Assembly (NCBI GenBank): GCA_027579435.1
Contig: JANBPK010001047.1
Span: forward strand, 60,227-124,226
Source of the DNA: Candolleomyces eurysporus
Taxonomy: Eukaryota; Basidiomycota; Agaricomycetes; Agaricales; Psathyrellaceae
DNA length: 64,000 bases
Reading direction: 5' to 3'
Shown here: piece after piece, positions 1 through 10,457 of the stretch
How positions within the stretch are numbered: the first letter of the stretch is position 1
Layout of the letters: the number at the start of each line of letters is the position of its first letter
Translations under genes and position numbers: made by a program
Notes under the pieces: model-generated
The model's input: only the letters and a program-made list of their open reading frames with translations
What the model was told of the DNA's origin: nothing
Database searches by the model: none

Positions 1-169
1 AACTCAAGATGCAACGCGAGATCAACGAGAAGAGGCAACAGCTCATGGCGAAGGAAGCGGCCCTCAGGTATGTTTTTGCTATCTCTGTCTGTTGTGGCTT
101 CGCTCATTCAAGTGCTTTAGAAATCTGGAGTCCAGGATTACCGCTCAGGGAAGCAACACCAGCTATTAG
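1..169 (+). CDS. C-terminal end of an unidentified protein (5' partial)
   Basis: The window opens inside a gene. Codons from position 3 read into a charged helical stretch beginning LKMQREINEKRQQL. A canonical intron then follows (GTATGT at 68, TTAG ending at 120). Splicing keeps the frame and adds 16 residues ending in GSNTSY before TAG at 167-169. The alternating Glu/Lys/Arg/Leu/Gln pattern suggests the end of a coiled coil. No domain is visible and I do not recognise the protein. The long unspliced frame across the intron is only read-through. Confidence 0.55.
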   Translation, partial: TQDATRDQREEATAHGEGSGPQVCFCYLCLLWLRSFKCFRNLESRITAQGSNTSY

Positions 170-596
170 ATTTGCTCAATCGTTCGAAAGGTGGTCTTGT
201 AGACACAACTTACTTGGCCTGCTATATACCCTTATCTATCCCAGCGGCTCGTTGTTATGTTTGTTATAATATAGGTTTAGTTTTGGCACAATCTTATACC
301 TTGTCGGATTCACCTATACGATGGCTGTGTTGCCTATTTTGAATCTCTGACAACCAGCGCCCGGGGTCGCATCATGATGCAGTGCGGTTGTTGAATAGAG
401 TACTCACACTCACTGCATCACAGTCACTGCTGTGCACATAGTTGGCCGAAAGATCATTGGCAACTCCGGCGCGTGCTTTCTGGAGCAGGCATCGCCAGGA
501 TACTTATTTGACGTGCCATGTTCTCATTACAGTTCTATCACAATCTTCCTCCTTGCCCTACCGAACGCCTCCACCCTCTAAAGGACGTCGGGTAGC
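170..596. other. Intergenic, 427 nt
   Basis: This stretch lies between the tail of the first gene and the start of the TPR gene. I see no coding sequence. It holds the 3' flank of one gene and the promoter and leader of the next. Confidence 0.6.
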
Positions 597-3500
597 ATGG
601 ACCCACTGTCGGTACTGGGTACGGTCCTGGCCATTTCCCAGGCGGCACAGGCGATTAGAGCATCCATTGACAAGGTGTGCCTTTGCTTAACTGCATCACT
701 ACAGCATAGAAGACGTACTCATGGCGCTCAGGTCAAGGGAAACAAGAAACGATTAGAGAGTCTAGTCAACGACATCGTTTCTTCGCTGGATGACCTCGAG
801 AAGTTCGCGAAAGCGCATCTCAAAGAAGTTAATGGGTCCCCTCTGCTCAGTTCGGCCGTTTCGAAGCTACAACAGTGAGAAAGCAATACCTTGAGCACCA
901 TTCTAGAACCTTCCGCTAAAATGTTATATTTGAACAGTGATATTTCCCTCCTCCTGGGCCGCTGCCAGAAGCTGGCGCGTCAGAGTGACGGAGGCCACTT
1001 GTCTAAAGTGAAGGCGGCAGTCAAAACATGGAACAAACGGGACGAGATCGAAGGAGAATTGTCTAGGATTAAGGAATCTATTTCCTCTTGCTATGCTCAA
1101 TTCACGGTGAGTCTGTTCTCAGTAAACAGAGCTGCAGGCGGCTCATGATTCTGGAGGCTTTTACCGCTGCTCGTGTTGAAAATGCGTCTTACCGGCTAGA
1201 GAACTCGATCGTAGTCCGTGGTGTCGAGCAGGAAGCTAAGCTCCGCCGACTTGAAGTCCTTGTCACCAATGTTCTTCTGGACACAGGGTTCGGAAAACAA
1301 GTCGTACAGCAGATTGGACATACAATTGCTACGGTGAGTATTCATTTCTGTCAGATTCGTGCTAATTTTTGACGACTTGAATTTGAAAGTACCCTGGTAG
1401 CAACAGCATCGAGAACGACTACCTCTGCTTGCAGCTCAGGACAGTCCTCGATACGATGGAAGCCCATCCAGGCTATCGGGGTCCCATCTCCGAAACCTCC
1501 ACTCTCCCGCTCTGCTTTCAACCCGAGTTTTCAGAATCCATCCCCCATGATTTCCTGGTGACCGATGTGCTGGTGTTGTCCCGGACACTGCGCGCGTCCA
1601 GCGTGTTTTCCATCGCGCAAGTTGCCCGAGACCTCCAGTCCCTCGCAATCAAACTCAATGACCTCGATTTCACCAAAGAGGCGTGCGCTGCCCAGAAAAC
1701 CGCCGTTCAACTGTTTCGGAACCTGGTTGGCGGTGGTGGGACCAACATCTTCCTCCCTTACCTCGCCCATGCGCTCAAGAATCTTGCCGTCTTCCTTCGC
1801 AACTCAGGACTATCCAGGGAAGCCCTGTTGGCGAGTCAAGATTCCGTTGGGGCTTATCGCATCATATGCCAGACATACCCCGAACTGGATTTTAGGCCGG
1901 TGCTTGCAATAAGTCTCAAAACTCATGGCGAAGCATTGGGCAATGTTCCGGGAAGAGATTCGGAGTCCCTGGAGGTATTGGCAGAAGCTAAGGCCCTCTA
2001 CTCCGAGCTAGTCGAAGAGATCCTCGCCGGAAGTCGGCCTACCAATTTCACTCTCCTTTTCTCCGGGTGCAACAACTGCTTGGCCTACGGTGACGCTCTT
2101 CGAAACGAAGGGAAATATACCGAAGCTTTTGCAGCTCACAAACAGGCCTTGTATTATCTATCCCTCGTCTCTAAAGAGGGCCTTGACCACCACGTACTGT
2201 GGAATACCCCAAACCGCGTATTCTCTTCCGTTTTCCGCGTCCTAATGATGATATATGAAAACGACGGCGGTCCGTTATCCTTTGCAGAGGACGTCGTTAT
2301 CCTCTACTGGCAACTTTTGGCCATCGACGCACAGCGGTTTTCATCTCATTATTTCCGCTCCCTGTACGTTTTCGCATTCATTCGCCAATTCGGACACCCC
2401 AAGGACGCCGAACAGATCACCATAGAATCCCAGCACATCTCCACTCTGCAATTCATATTTACAGAAGATTCCAGCTTCTACTTCCTCGAGAACGGAGGGT
2501 GTTATCTGGGCTCTGAATCGTTCGACTCTGCTATCGAGCGTCTGCAGCGTACAGAGACAGGCCTCCGGATCATTGACCAGACCCCCTACCTCTATCTTTC
2601 CTTCGAAACCGACCCCCCTTTCTCCATACCGGCTCTTGCTGAAACCATCCATCGATTCGTTGTCGCCTTCGCAAGCAAACGTCCCAGCGCAGCCCTAGAC
2701 GCCGTACAGCGAGCAACCACCAATGCTATCGCATTGCAAAGCACGCACCAATACCTACTTACCCGTATCCTCGAACTCCTCCGCGACATAAGCGACAAGA
2801 TCGACCTTTCCAATCGCGCCCGCATTGTCCCCCACGCGCAGATCGTGTTGGAGCGTTGTCGGACCGCTCTGTCTGACGCTGAGGTCGCGAAAGCATTGAT
2901 CCTCTTTGGATATACCATGATCAATGCTGAACGCGAGTCTGAAGGAGTCGCAGCAGTTGAAGAGGCCCTTTCCACTTATCGCAACCTTCTCCCCGAATCC
3001 CCCGCCCTTCAATCGGACTTCATTTCATGCCTCAAGGATTTCGGCGTATTCCTACTCAAATCAGCGAAACCTTTGCGCGCAATGGAAATCTTACAAGAGG
3101 CTATCGATCTATGCCACAAGACAGAACTGAACGAACCCCAAAACTGCACCATCAAATCACTATACGTGGCCAGCCTCCTTCATGTCTGTGAATATCTGCT
3201 TTCAACAGATATGCATGCGCATGCATACACCCTTGCTTTGCGCGTCTACGAACTTGTTGCTTCGTCGTCTTCCCCAGTGACACAATCCCAGGCGAACCAG
3301 CACACTGTGCTCATCCAATGTCTTCGCCTTTCCGGAAGGCTCGACCAGGCCAGGGAGGTCGCCTCGGACGTAGCGTCGGCTTTGGAATCCAACGGAAGTC
3401 GACCGGATGCGACAGAGGCTCAGCTTCAAGCATACGAGCATCTCATTCACTGCTACGCTCTACAGGGAAACCGCGAAGCACTCGACACCATCTTGCAGAA

Positions 3501-4434
3501 GGCATACACGACGTTCAAGGAGAAGATGGGCGGAGATGTTTCACCGACGGCGCTGGGCCTCCGACACGATACGCTTGCTATCATTGCGTCCCACTATGCA
3601 AATTTCGATCGACCGGAGAATGTTTTGCCGTTCGCCAAAGCCGCAGTTGAAACGTCTTCGAAAGCCATCATCCGTAATGTTGCTCAGGATATGCAGTATC
3701 TTGAGAGTATTTGTGATGTCGCCGCTTTCTTGTGGAATTCGGGGAAGTCGGAAGATGCGGTTGGGCTTCTAGAGAGCATAGCGGAGTCACAGAGGGACCG
3801 AGGGACCGAGCCAGAAAGTGACGACCCTCCACTACGGCAGACAGTGGAGTCACTCTCATCGGACAGCTTCCAAGAAGACCTTCGAAGACACATGTCCTCT
3901 ATTCTGTCAGCCTCTTCGACGTCTAATCGCAAGCTAGAACAACCAATACGTGAAGTCCTCGGCATAGTTAGCAACATCGTGGAGTTGGTTGGTCGCACGT
4001 CCGATGTCAAAGGGGGCAGCGCTGAACGGGAAGCTGGCACGAAGTCTGATTCAGGCTCCAGAGACGGTCCTTCTGATGAGACTGACGGCATGTTCGACCC
4101 TGAAGGTGTCTCGACTCCCCCTCCTCTTTACTCGCCGCCTCCTTCCATTAAAGATGAATCAAATACCGGCGAACACTTGGAGGACATCCCGGATCCACAG
4201 CCTGCGCCATTGGCTTCCCAGATTCCTGCCACTGCAGAGATAGACTGCGTATCAGTCACTCAAACTACTGTGAACACCAAGGGCTGTGCTTCGCAAGACT
4301 GGCCGAAGTTGACATTGGTGGGGCATGGGGCGACCTTGTTACTTGCAGGTTTTCTTGGCCTCATTTTTCTCTTCGTGTTTTTATCTCGTTCAACCAGTTT
4401 GCACGATCGGACGTTGAAATGGCTTCTTGTATAG
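597..4434 (+). CDS. HeLo/MLKL-like N-domain + TPR protein with C-terminal membrane tail
   Basis: Five exons: 597-674, 732-874, 938-1106, 1157-1333 and 1390-4434, joining in frame to 1203 residues. Residues 1-220 start MDPLSVLGTVLAIS and form an all-helical region of the kind found at the N-terminus of fungal STAND/NLR-like proteins and related to the HeLo/MLKL four-helix class. Residues about 220-1050 are helical repeats with TPR character (A-x3-HKQAL, YAN, AL-x2-A patterns). A low-complexity acidic and proline-rich linker follows, then one hydrophobic segment near residues 1165-1190 (LLLAGFLGLIFLFVFL) and a short basic tail, so the protein is probably tail-anchored. No NB-ARC or NACHT P-loop is visible between the N-domain and the TPRs, unlike full NLRs. 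The cell-death or signalling role is inference from family architecture. Confidence 0.8.
3210..3227. repeat. 18-nt perfect palindrome inside the TPR gene
   Basis: The sequence TATGCATGCGCATGCATA is its own reverse complement. It lies in coding sequence for an alternating Met/His/Ala stretch and probably arises from those codons. No function is evident. Confidence 0.6.
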
Positions 4435-4872
4435 TAGCACACTGGTTTATTTATTACTTTCAATAGCATCCCGTCATGACATTCTTGTAAGTATCTAGGC
4501 CTCGAAAGCCTAATAGGCTGAAAACAGGGCCGAGATGGGCGCTTCTTAAGGCTTATGCGGGGATAACCATCCTTGGCAAGCGCCCAGCAAAAGGATCCGA
4601 GTTTTAACCGGAGACGTCGGTTCATCAGGCTAACTGCGGCGTGGCAGGCAGCATCAAGAATACGCCAGCATCGAGTGTTTCACTTGCACACACGAAGCGC
4701 ACCATTTTGCACACACACAGCAGCGCACCCACCTTTTCTCTTGCCACGCAGACACCGGCAGGCGTTAGAGCTCCCAAAACACCCCACTCCACCACTACCC
4801 ACTTACTTCTGGGCGGCAGTTCGTCTCACGGAGTCTACGACTTCACACACGCGATAAATCCAAGCTATCTTT
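4435..4872. other. Intergenic, 438 nt
   Basis: 3' flank of the TPR gene and promoter of the SDR gene. The part near 4680-4730 is rich in CA dinucleotides. No supported gene. Confidence 0.6.
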
Positions 4873-6430
4873 ATGTCTAACGCTGAAGTAAACGAACATA
4901 TGACCGCCATTCCAGACGACAAACTCTTCTCCTATGGCCATCGTGTCAAAGGCAAAGTTGTGGTCATCACTGGTGCGCGTTTTTTGTACCCAGCGCCCGT
5001 GCCCGACAACGCTGACGATTGGCCTTTCAGGGGGTGCTAGTGGTATAGGAAAAGAGTCTGCCCTTCGCTTCGCAGAGCACGGGTAAGTGTCTATCTTACG
5101 ATCAACGGGGGCCTCGGCTCATGGTTTCTTAGGGCCAAAGTTGTCATTGGAGATTTGAACGGACCTGGAGCACAGGCAGTCGTAGATGAGATTGAAGCTT
5201 CCGGAGGGTGAGACCACCTTTGTCTATGCCAGTGTTGAACTTGTCCCCTCTGACAAACATCTGGTTCGACTTGCAGGACTGCGGCTTCTATCAAATGTAA
5301 CGTTGTCGTATGGGAAGACCTCGTCGCGTTGTTCGAATTGGCAATTTCTAAATACAAGGCTGTCGATATCGTCGTGAGTACCTCATTATGTCTTCGTCAT
5401 TCCTATTACCTTTACTCAAGATGAAACTCTATGTGCCCTTTTGCCTTGGAAACTAGATTCCCAATGCTGGTGTCAATGAGAGAGCAGACTTTGACATAGT
5501 GCGCTTCCAGGATGGAAAGCCAGTCCAGCCTAAGTTGACCACAATGGACGTCAACTTGAACGCCGTTTTGTACAGTGAGTAAAAGGATTCCACAGTGCCT
5601 AGTTGAAGATTGACTGACAACTCTATTCATTTCAGCTGTGCACCTTGCTCAACACTACCTTTGCGTAAACAAAAAGGACGGCGACCTCAAGGCAATCGTC
5701 TTGATTGGTTCTGTTGGTGAGATTTTCGACTCGAAGCCTTTCATCTTGTGTCGTATTTCTTAACTACGTATTTTAGCTTCATGGGTAGGCATCCCGAAAG
5801 GCAACATCTACTCAGCATCAAAGCATGCCATCCTTGGCCTGATGAGAGCCATGCATAGATCGCTGGACGTTAAAGGGATCAGAATCTCTGTGATTCATCC
5901 TTTCTTCGCCGGTGAGTGTTTCTGACATTCTGAATATACGATGACAGTCCCTCAAGCTTGAACGTAGATACAAATATCCTGAGGGCCCCAGTCAGACTGT
6001 TCCTCGCGGGTATTCCTATGCTCCCCGTTCCGCGGATCGCAGGCGCCATCTTCTACTCTGCCACGGATCCCGACCCCGCAACCAATGCCTCATCTTGGTT
6101 GCTTCCGGATGACGGACCTGTATGGCTGATTGAAAAGGAGAAGTTCAAGTTCGGTGTTTACAAGATGATAGACGAACGTGCAAACGCTGTGTTCAAGTGA
6201 GTGCAACAACAATTCCGGAGAGGACGCATGCTAATAAGTATGACTCTTCTCATCACATTTTCATGTCCAGCGGAGCCAAAGGTTTCATCTATTACAAGCG
6301 CCTTTTCACAGATATCTGGCAGAACACGGCCCCTGTCAGGAATTTCGGGTTCGCGGTTGCCCTGGGTATCTATGCCTGGAAGAATCAAGAGCAAATCTCG
6401 ACCCTCGTCAGCCAGTATCTTCCAAAGTAA
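4873..6430 (+). CDS. Short-chain dehydrogenase/reductase (15-hydroxyprostaglandin dehydrogenase-like)
   Basis: Nine exons (4873-4972, 5031-5082, 5133-5207, 5277-5373, 5457-5574, 5636-5716, 5777-5911, 5968-6196, 6271-6430) join in frame to 348 residues, all with GT-AG introns. The product is a classical SDR. The nucleotide-binding TGGASGIGKES motif comes early, the structural NAG motif reads IPNAGVNERAD, and the catalytic Ser lies around IGSVASW. The active-site YSASK motif has Tyr and Lys in place. An Asp after the second beta strand (VVIGDLNG) suggests NAD+ preference. The overall layout resembles 15-PGDH-type SDRs with a C-terminal extension of about 80 residues. The substrate cannot be deduced. 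The C-terminal part contains a mildly hydrophobic helix. Confidence 0.88.
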
Positions 6431-6528
6431 CTTGGTTACGAATACAGAGGTTTCACGACTTGATCTTCTCTCGACTCGCTAGCTGTTCCGTTATTATTGG
6501 TTCCCATGTTGTGTGTCTCCCCTGTAGA

Positions 6529-7486
6529 TTAGAGTATCAGAGGTCGGATAGGCTCGAAAGGTCCAGAGTCACACTCGTACCGTCTACTGTTCTGCACTCG
6601 AATGAAAATCCAGTCGACTGCTGCTCGAACCCCGGTTCTATGAAAACGCAAGGAGTTAAGCTTTCCGATTGGGAGCGAGAGCGAATTAAAGAATTGCGCA
6701 CCCTTCCAGAGCCGAGACACCCATCACGTCCAGACTGGCAAGCCGCTGTCGGCTTGCAGCCATAGAGAGCTCTGTTTCGGAGTAGCGATCACGACGAGCG
6801 CTCTCTAGTTTACTTTGGTGCCACTCTTCGTACGCGTTGCGGATCTCGTCCACCGATAGACTGAGCGGTGAATCCTGCTTGTTGGCAAGAAGCAGCAAGG
6901 GAACTCCAAGGATCTGGGGGTTTGAAAGTACTGAATCTAGAAGTCGAAGCGCTATGAGTAATCATGAACCTCACTCGATGAAAAAGAACTCACCGAACAC
7001 TTCCCAGCCCTCTCCCAGTCTTTCTCGGTCTTCAGCATCGAGGACGTACACCACTGCATGACAGTCTCCATAGTATTTGGGCCATATGTTGCGTATGCCC
7101 CTCTGACCTCCGAGGTCCCAGAACTGTAGAATCGTGGAGGGCAAAGTAATCTTCCCCGCTGAATGAAGGCCATGAGCCGGCTGAAGCCAACCTAGGGCTC
7201 ATTGTACTCACTGTTTTGCCCTACCGTCGGGCCTATCTTGTCCGGAGACAATCCAGGGGTATCATTATACAAGGTCTTGATTTTCTCTAGCAAGGTCTAA
7301 GAGACGATATTAGCCTTGTGTGGTAAGGCAACAGGGGTCAGGACTACCGTCTTGCCGGCTCCGTCAAGGCCTATGATAATCACTGAGAACTCCTCTTTCC
7401 TGAGCAATTTAGAGAGCTGCACTCGACGTTGGGAAGTAAACTCACCTCGTCAAGTATTCATGGAAACCTTTTAGAAGATGGTACAT
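6529..7486 (-). CDS. ARL3: ARF-related GTPase, ARFRP1/Arl3 type
   Basis: This is a small GTPase of the Golgi/trans-Golgi trafficking class. The start reads MYHLLKGFHEYLTRKEEFS. Tyr at position 2 instead of the myristoylated Gly of ARFs matches the N-terminally acetylated Arl3/ARFRP1 subfamily. The G1 motif GLDGAGKT, DLGGQRG (G3) and NKQD (G4) are present, followed by VSALEGTGV (G5). The last intron (6638-6701) joins the G5 exon to the C-terminal exon ending in PIRPLIL. An oddity is that G1 has Gly where most ARFs have Asn (GLDNAGKT). It is divergent from VMA16, with 135 nt between the start codons. The symbol is by homology to yeast Arl3 / human ARFRP1. Confidence 0.88.
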
Positions 7487-7621
7487 GGATGCAATGGTAG
7501 AGCAGCGCGCCCAGCTAAGGCAGCAGTTCCGTCATAGTGCAAACAACCATCAACACGGCGCAGCGATCTGAACAGTGACAGCGCTGAGCCCGGCTTCAAC
7601 TGCAACATTCAGCTCGACGAG
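7487..7621. promoter_or_regulatory. Shared divergent promoter, ARFRP1-like / VMA16
   Basis: Only 135 nt separate the two outward-facing start codons, so both promoters and both 5' leaders must fit here. I see no clear TATA box. Both genes serve the Golgi/vacuolar system, which makes co-regulation plausible but unproven. Confidence 0.6.
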
Positions 7622-8608
7622 ATGGGGCTCTATACATATTACAGCTATGGGCTGCCTTCATTCCTTATCGTTGTCATAGCTCTATACCTGCTTTTCACTG
7701 GTGCGTTGCCCTAAATTGTCTGCAAGCAAAGGCCCTTCAAGTGACACCGGTCCACCTCTAGATTCTGGAGAAGCGTTCAATGTCGGTCGTTTTCTTGAAG
7801 AATCGAATCCTTATGCCTGGGGAGCTACTGGAATTGGCTTGTGTATTGGTTTGAGCGTTGCTGGAGCCGGATGGTGCGTTCAGGCCCCTTGCCGCGTTAA
7901 ATTGTATTCTCACTCTTTCCGCAGGGGTATCTTCGTGACAGGTTCCTCTATCCTTGGTGGTGGTGTCCGTGCACCCCGTATCACGACCAAGAACTTGATT
8001 AGGCATGCTCACAAGCCCTCAAAGCATTGGCTGGTTACTGACATTGCGCTTCAGCATCATTTTTTGTGAAGTCGTCGCCATCTACGGAGTCGTGAGTCTA
8101 TGAGCTATGTGAACACTGCTGCGGGGAGCTTACTTCGCATCTTTCGCCGCAAGATCATCGGTATCGTTTACTCTTCAAAGCTTACTGGTGTCAGTGAAGC
8201 CCAGCTCTACACACCCGCCAACTACTACACAGGTCAGAACCACCTCTCCGCTTTACCTGTTCAGATGTGCTCAACTTGAAATATGCAAGGCTTTGCGCTC
8301 TTCTGGGGTGGTCTCACTGTTGGCTTTTGCAACCTGCTCTGTGGTGTCTGCGTCGGAATCACTGGCGCTACAGCTGCCATTGCAGATGCTGCGGATCCCG
8401 ACCTGTTCGTGAAGGTCCTTGTCGTCGAGGTCTTTGGCAGCATTCTGGGATTGTTCGGGCTTATTGGCACGTATCTCGCTCCTTATACTCTCCGCGCATT
8501 GTACTAAACCCCCTTCCAGTTGGGCTGCTCATGGCCACGAATGCGGCAGACTTCGAAGCTGCCACTACAACGGCAGCGAAGGCCGTGGTCTCCCCTTACG
8601 TCTTGTAA
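7622..8608 (+). CDS. VMA16: V-type ATPase proteolipid subunit c'' (V0 sector)
   Basis: This is the proton-translocating c'' proteolipid of the vacuolar H+-ATPase, an integral membrane subunit of the rotor ring. The start [14 protein letters not shown] leads into a first hydrophobic segment. Then follow the glycine-rich helices around [12 protein letters not shown] and [14 protein letters not shown], the helix with the essential acidic residue ([11 protein letters not shown]), and the last two helices ending in [16 protein letters not shown]. The conserved frame is recovered only if two introns use GC donors: 8003-8054 and 8467-8519. Without the second, translation would end in a non-homologous tail at 8507. 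The first intron follows LYLLFT. The five predicted membrane helices fit the family. Confidence 0.92.
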
Positions 8609-8803
8609 TTTATTGCTGCCGCCTTCCAGTATTCAATACATGAGCATAGAGGATCGTGTTTGATGACATATTACTCGAAATAACAACAACCAAGGTATGC
8701 TACAATTCTGAATGTCCTTTAACCACAAAAAAGATAGGAAAGGGTATCGATATATCGTTACACGTAAAACACTCGAACGCTTCCCCAGTCAGAATTACTT
8801 GAA

Positions 8804-10289
8804 TTACTTCTTCGAATTCTGCTCCTCAAAAGGATTCTCCGCGTATTCTAATCCATCATCGCTGTCGTACGATCGTCGAGGTTGAGGAGTTTCGCGGACA
8901 AGGGAGACGGGCCGTTTGGGAAGAAGGCCTAGTTTGCCTAAATTAACTGCGCATTAGCTATACTCTGCTTTTGAGCATGATCGTCGGACATACCTCCGTC
9001 GATGGGAGCAGCATTCGAGGCGGGCGGTGGGACGCTGGATGCTCCAGTGGTGGACGAAGTCGCTGGCGGAGGACTGGGGGCCGTAGCAGGAGCTACAGAG
9101 GGTAATTCAGTGCTCATCCTCGAGATGAATGACCAAGACAGGACGTACTGCTGGTTGGAGAAGCATCATAACCTTGGACTGCGGGAGCAGGTGTCCGGCT
9201 CGGGGGCGAGAAAGTCTGCTCCGAGATGACAGGAGAAGGAACATTTGGATCGTAATACGAAGCCTGCGGAGGAGAAGCAGCACCAGCGGATCCGTGATAT
9301 TGAGCGTAGGGTGCTTGCTGGGGATAAGGTTGTTGTTGTTGCTGAGGATCATACCCGCCAGCCCATTGCGATTGGTTCGTGTTCGACCTTCCTTGCTCGA
9401 ATTCTTGAATCTTAGCCTTGACTCTGGTAAAGAGGCCACCGATTGTCTTCTTCCCGACTATGAATGAAATCAAAGTTATTATCTTATTGCAATCCCAGCA
9501 GAAGGGACGATGGGAGCGGTGAAGCTTACCTTCTGCAGCCTTTGTCAAGGAATCTTGGATTTCAGTCATGGTATCCCTTCCTCCAGGGCCACCTTGAGCG
9601 GGAGGAGATGCGGGGGAATCGTAACCCTGGTCATACGGTCGCGAGTTCTGTCGGCGGGGACCGTACGCTTGCTGTTGCCATCGAACCTGTTGGTCTTGCT
9701 CCTCCAGCATCAATCGCCTTGCAAGCTGCTCGTCCAGCTCTTCCTGAGTCTACGCAGTTAAAAAGGTGAGTCAGATCAGTTTAATGGATACCGTTCTGGC
9801 CATGACGTACCATCGTCGGTGCAGGCGGCGCAGCAAATGCGTTCGGGTCAGGCTTGTAATTAGGGTCGCTCATGCCTAGCAAGATCTCTAGGGCACTTTC
9901 TTGATTTCCATTGGCGCTCTCGAGAATGGTGAGCCTGTGGAATTCAATGGTGAGCATGGGTTACATCTGCTTCTGATGCAGTGAACACATACAGAACCGC
10001 ATCGTCGTAATCTGGAAACATTGCTTTCAACTCGGCGACCCTCGGATCGCCTGCAGGAACATTCTGCTGAGGGGGGGNATTGCGTTGGTCTTGTGGACAG
10101 ATCCACAGGAGGAGGAGGACTGGAGGTTGTCGCCTGAGGAGCGCTCAGCGTTGACGCCCCCGATGCGCCGGCGTCTTCAAAGGGATTCTCATTTCCGCCA
10201 CTCGACTCTGCCGGCTTGCTGGCCTGTGTTGGCGAGGGTGCATTGGCCTGTGGCTCGGGGGACGAGGGTGTGGGTTTCGTATCAGTCAT
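8804..10289 (-). CDS. CUE-domain ubiquitin-binding protein (Cue5-like)
   Basis: The start codon reads MTDTKPTPSSPEP. A disordered N-terminus with an NPFED motif leads to a CUE domain beginning DPRVAELKAMFPDYDDAV and ending near ESALEILLGMSDPNYKPDP. CUE domains bind ubiquitin, and yeast Cue5 links ubiquitinated cargo to autophagy. Downstream are a charged EEQLARRL-type helix, a Gln/Pro-rich region and a helix GLFTRVKAKIQEFEQ. The C-terminus ends in ENPFEEQNSKK. An N at 10078 next to a seven-base G run breaks the frame just before the CUE domain, and skipping it restores the domain. Several introns are present. Function is by family resemblance. The next gene upstream on this strand is the SET-domain gene, 168 nt away. 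Confidence 0.82.
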
Positions 10290-10457
10290 TGTAGTGAAGG
10301 GGACAGGAATGGGAGATCGGATTGTCAACTGTGTGTTTTATGGCGACGGTCATGCGCAGTTGCACCGCATCGCCAAGCGCATTCCATAGTGATGACGCAT
10401 TATAGTAACAAACATGAATGCGGCGTAGTCCTACGTAGTCTATAACTGCGGCGATGA

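Noticed and set aside
7701..8069. 122-residue frame across the VMA16 introns
   Set aside because: It only reads through introns of the proteolipid gene; the spliced product matches VMA16.
9129..9769. Plus-strand frames opposite the CUE gene
   Set aside because: These are antisense shadows of the CUE gene, which has a clear domain and proper introns on the minus strand.
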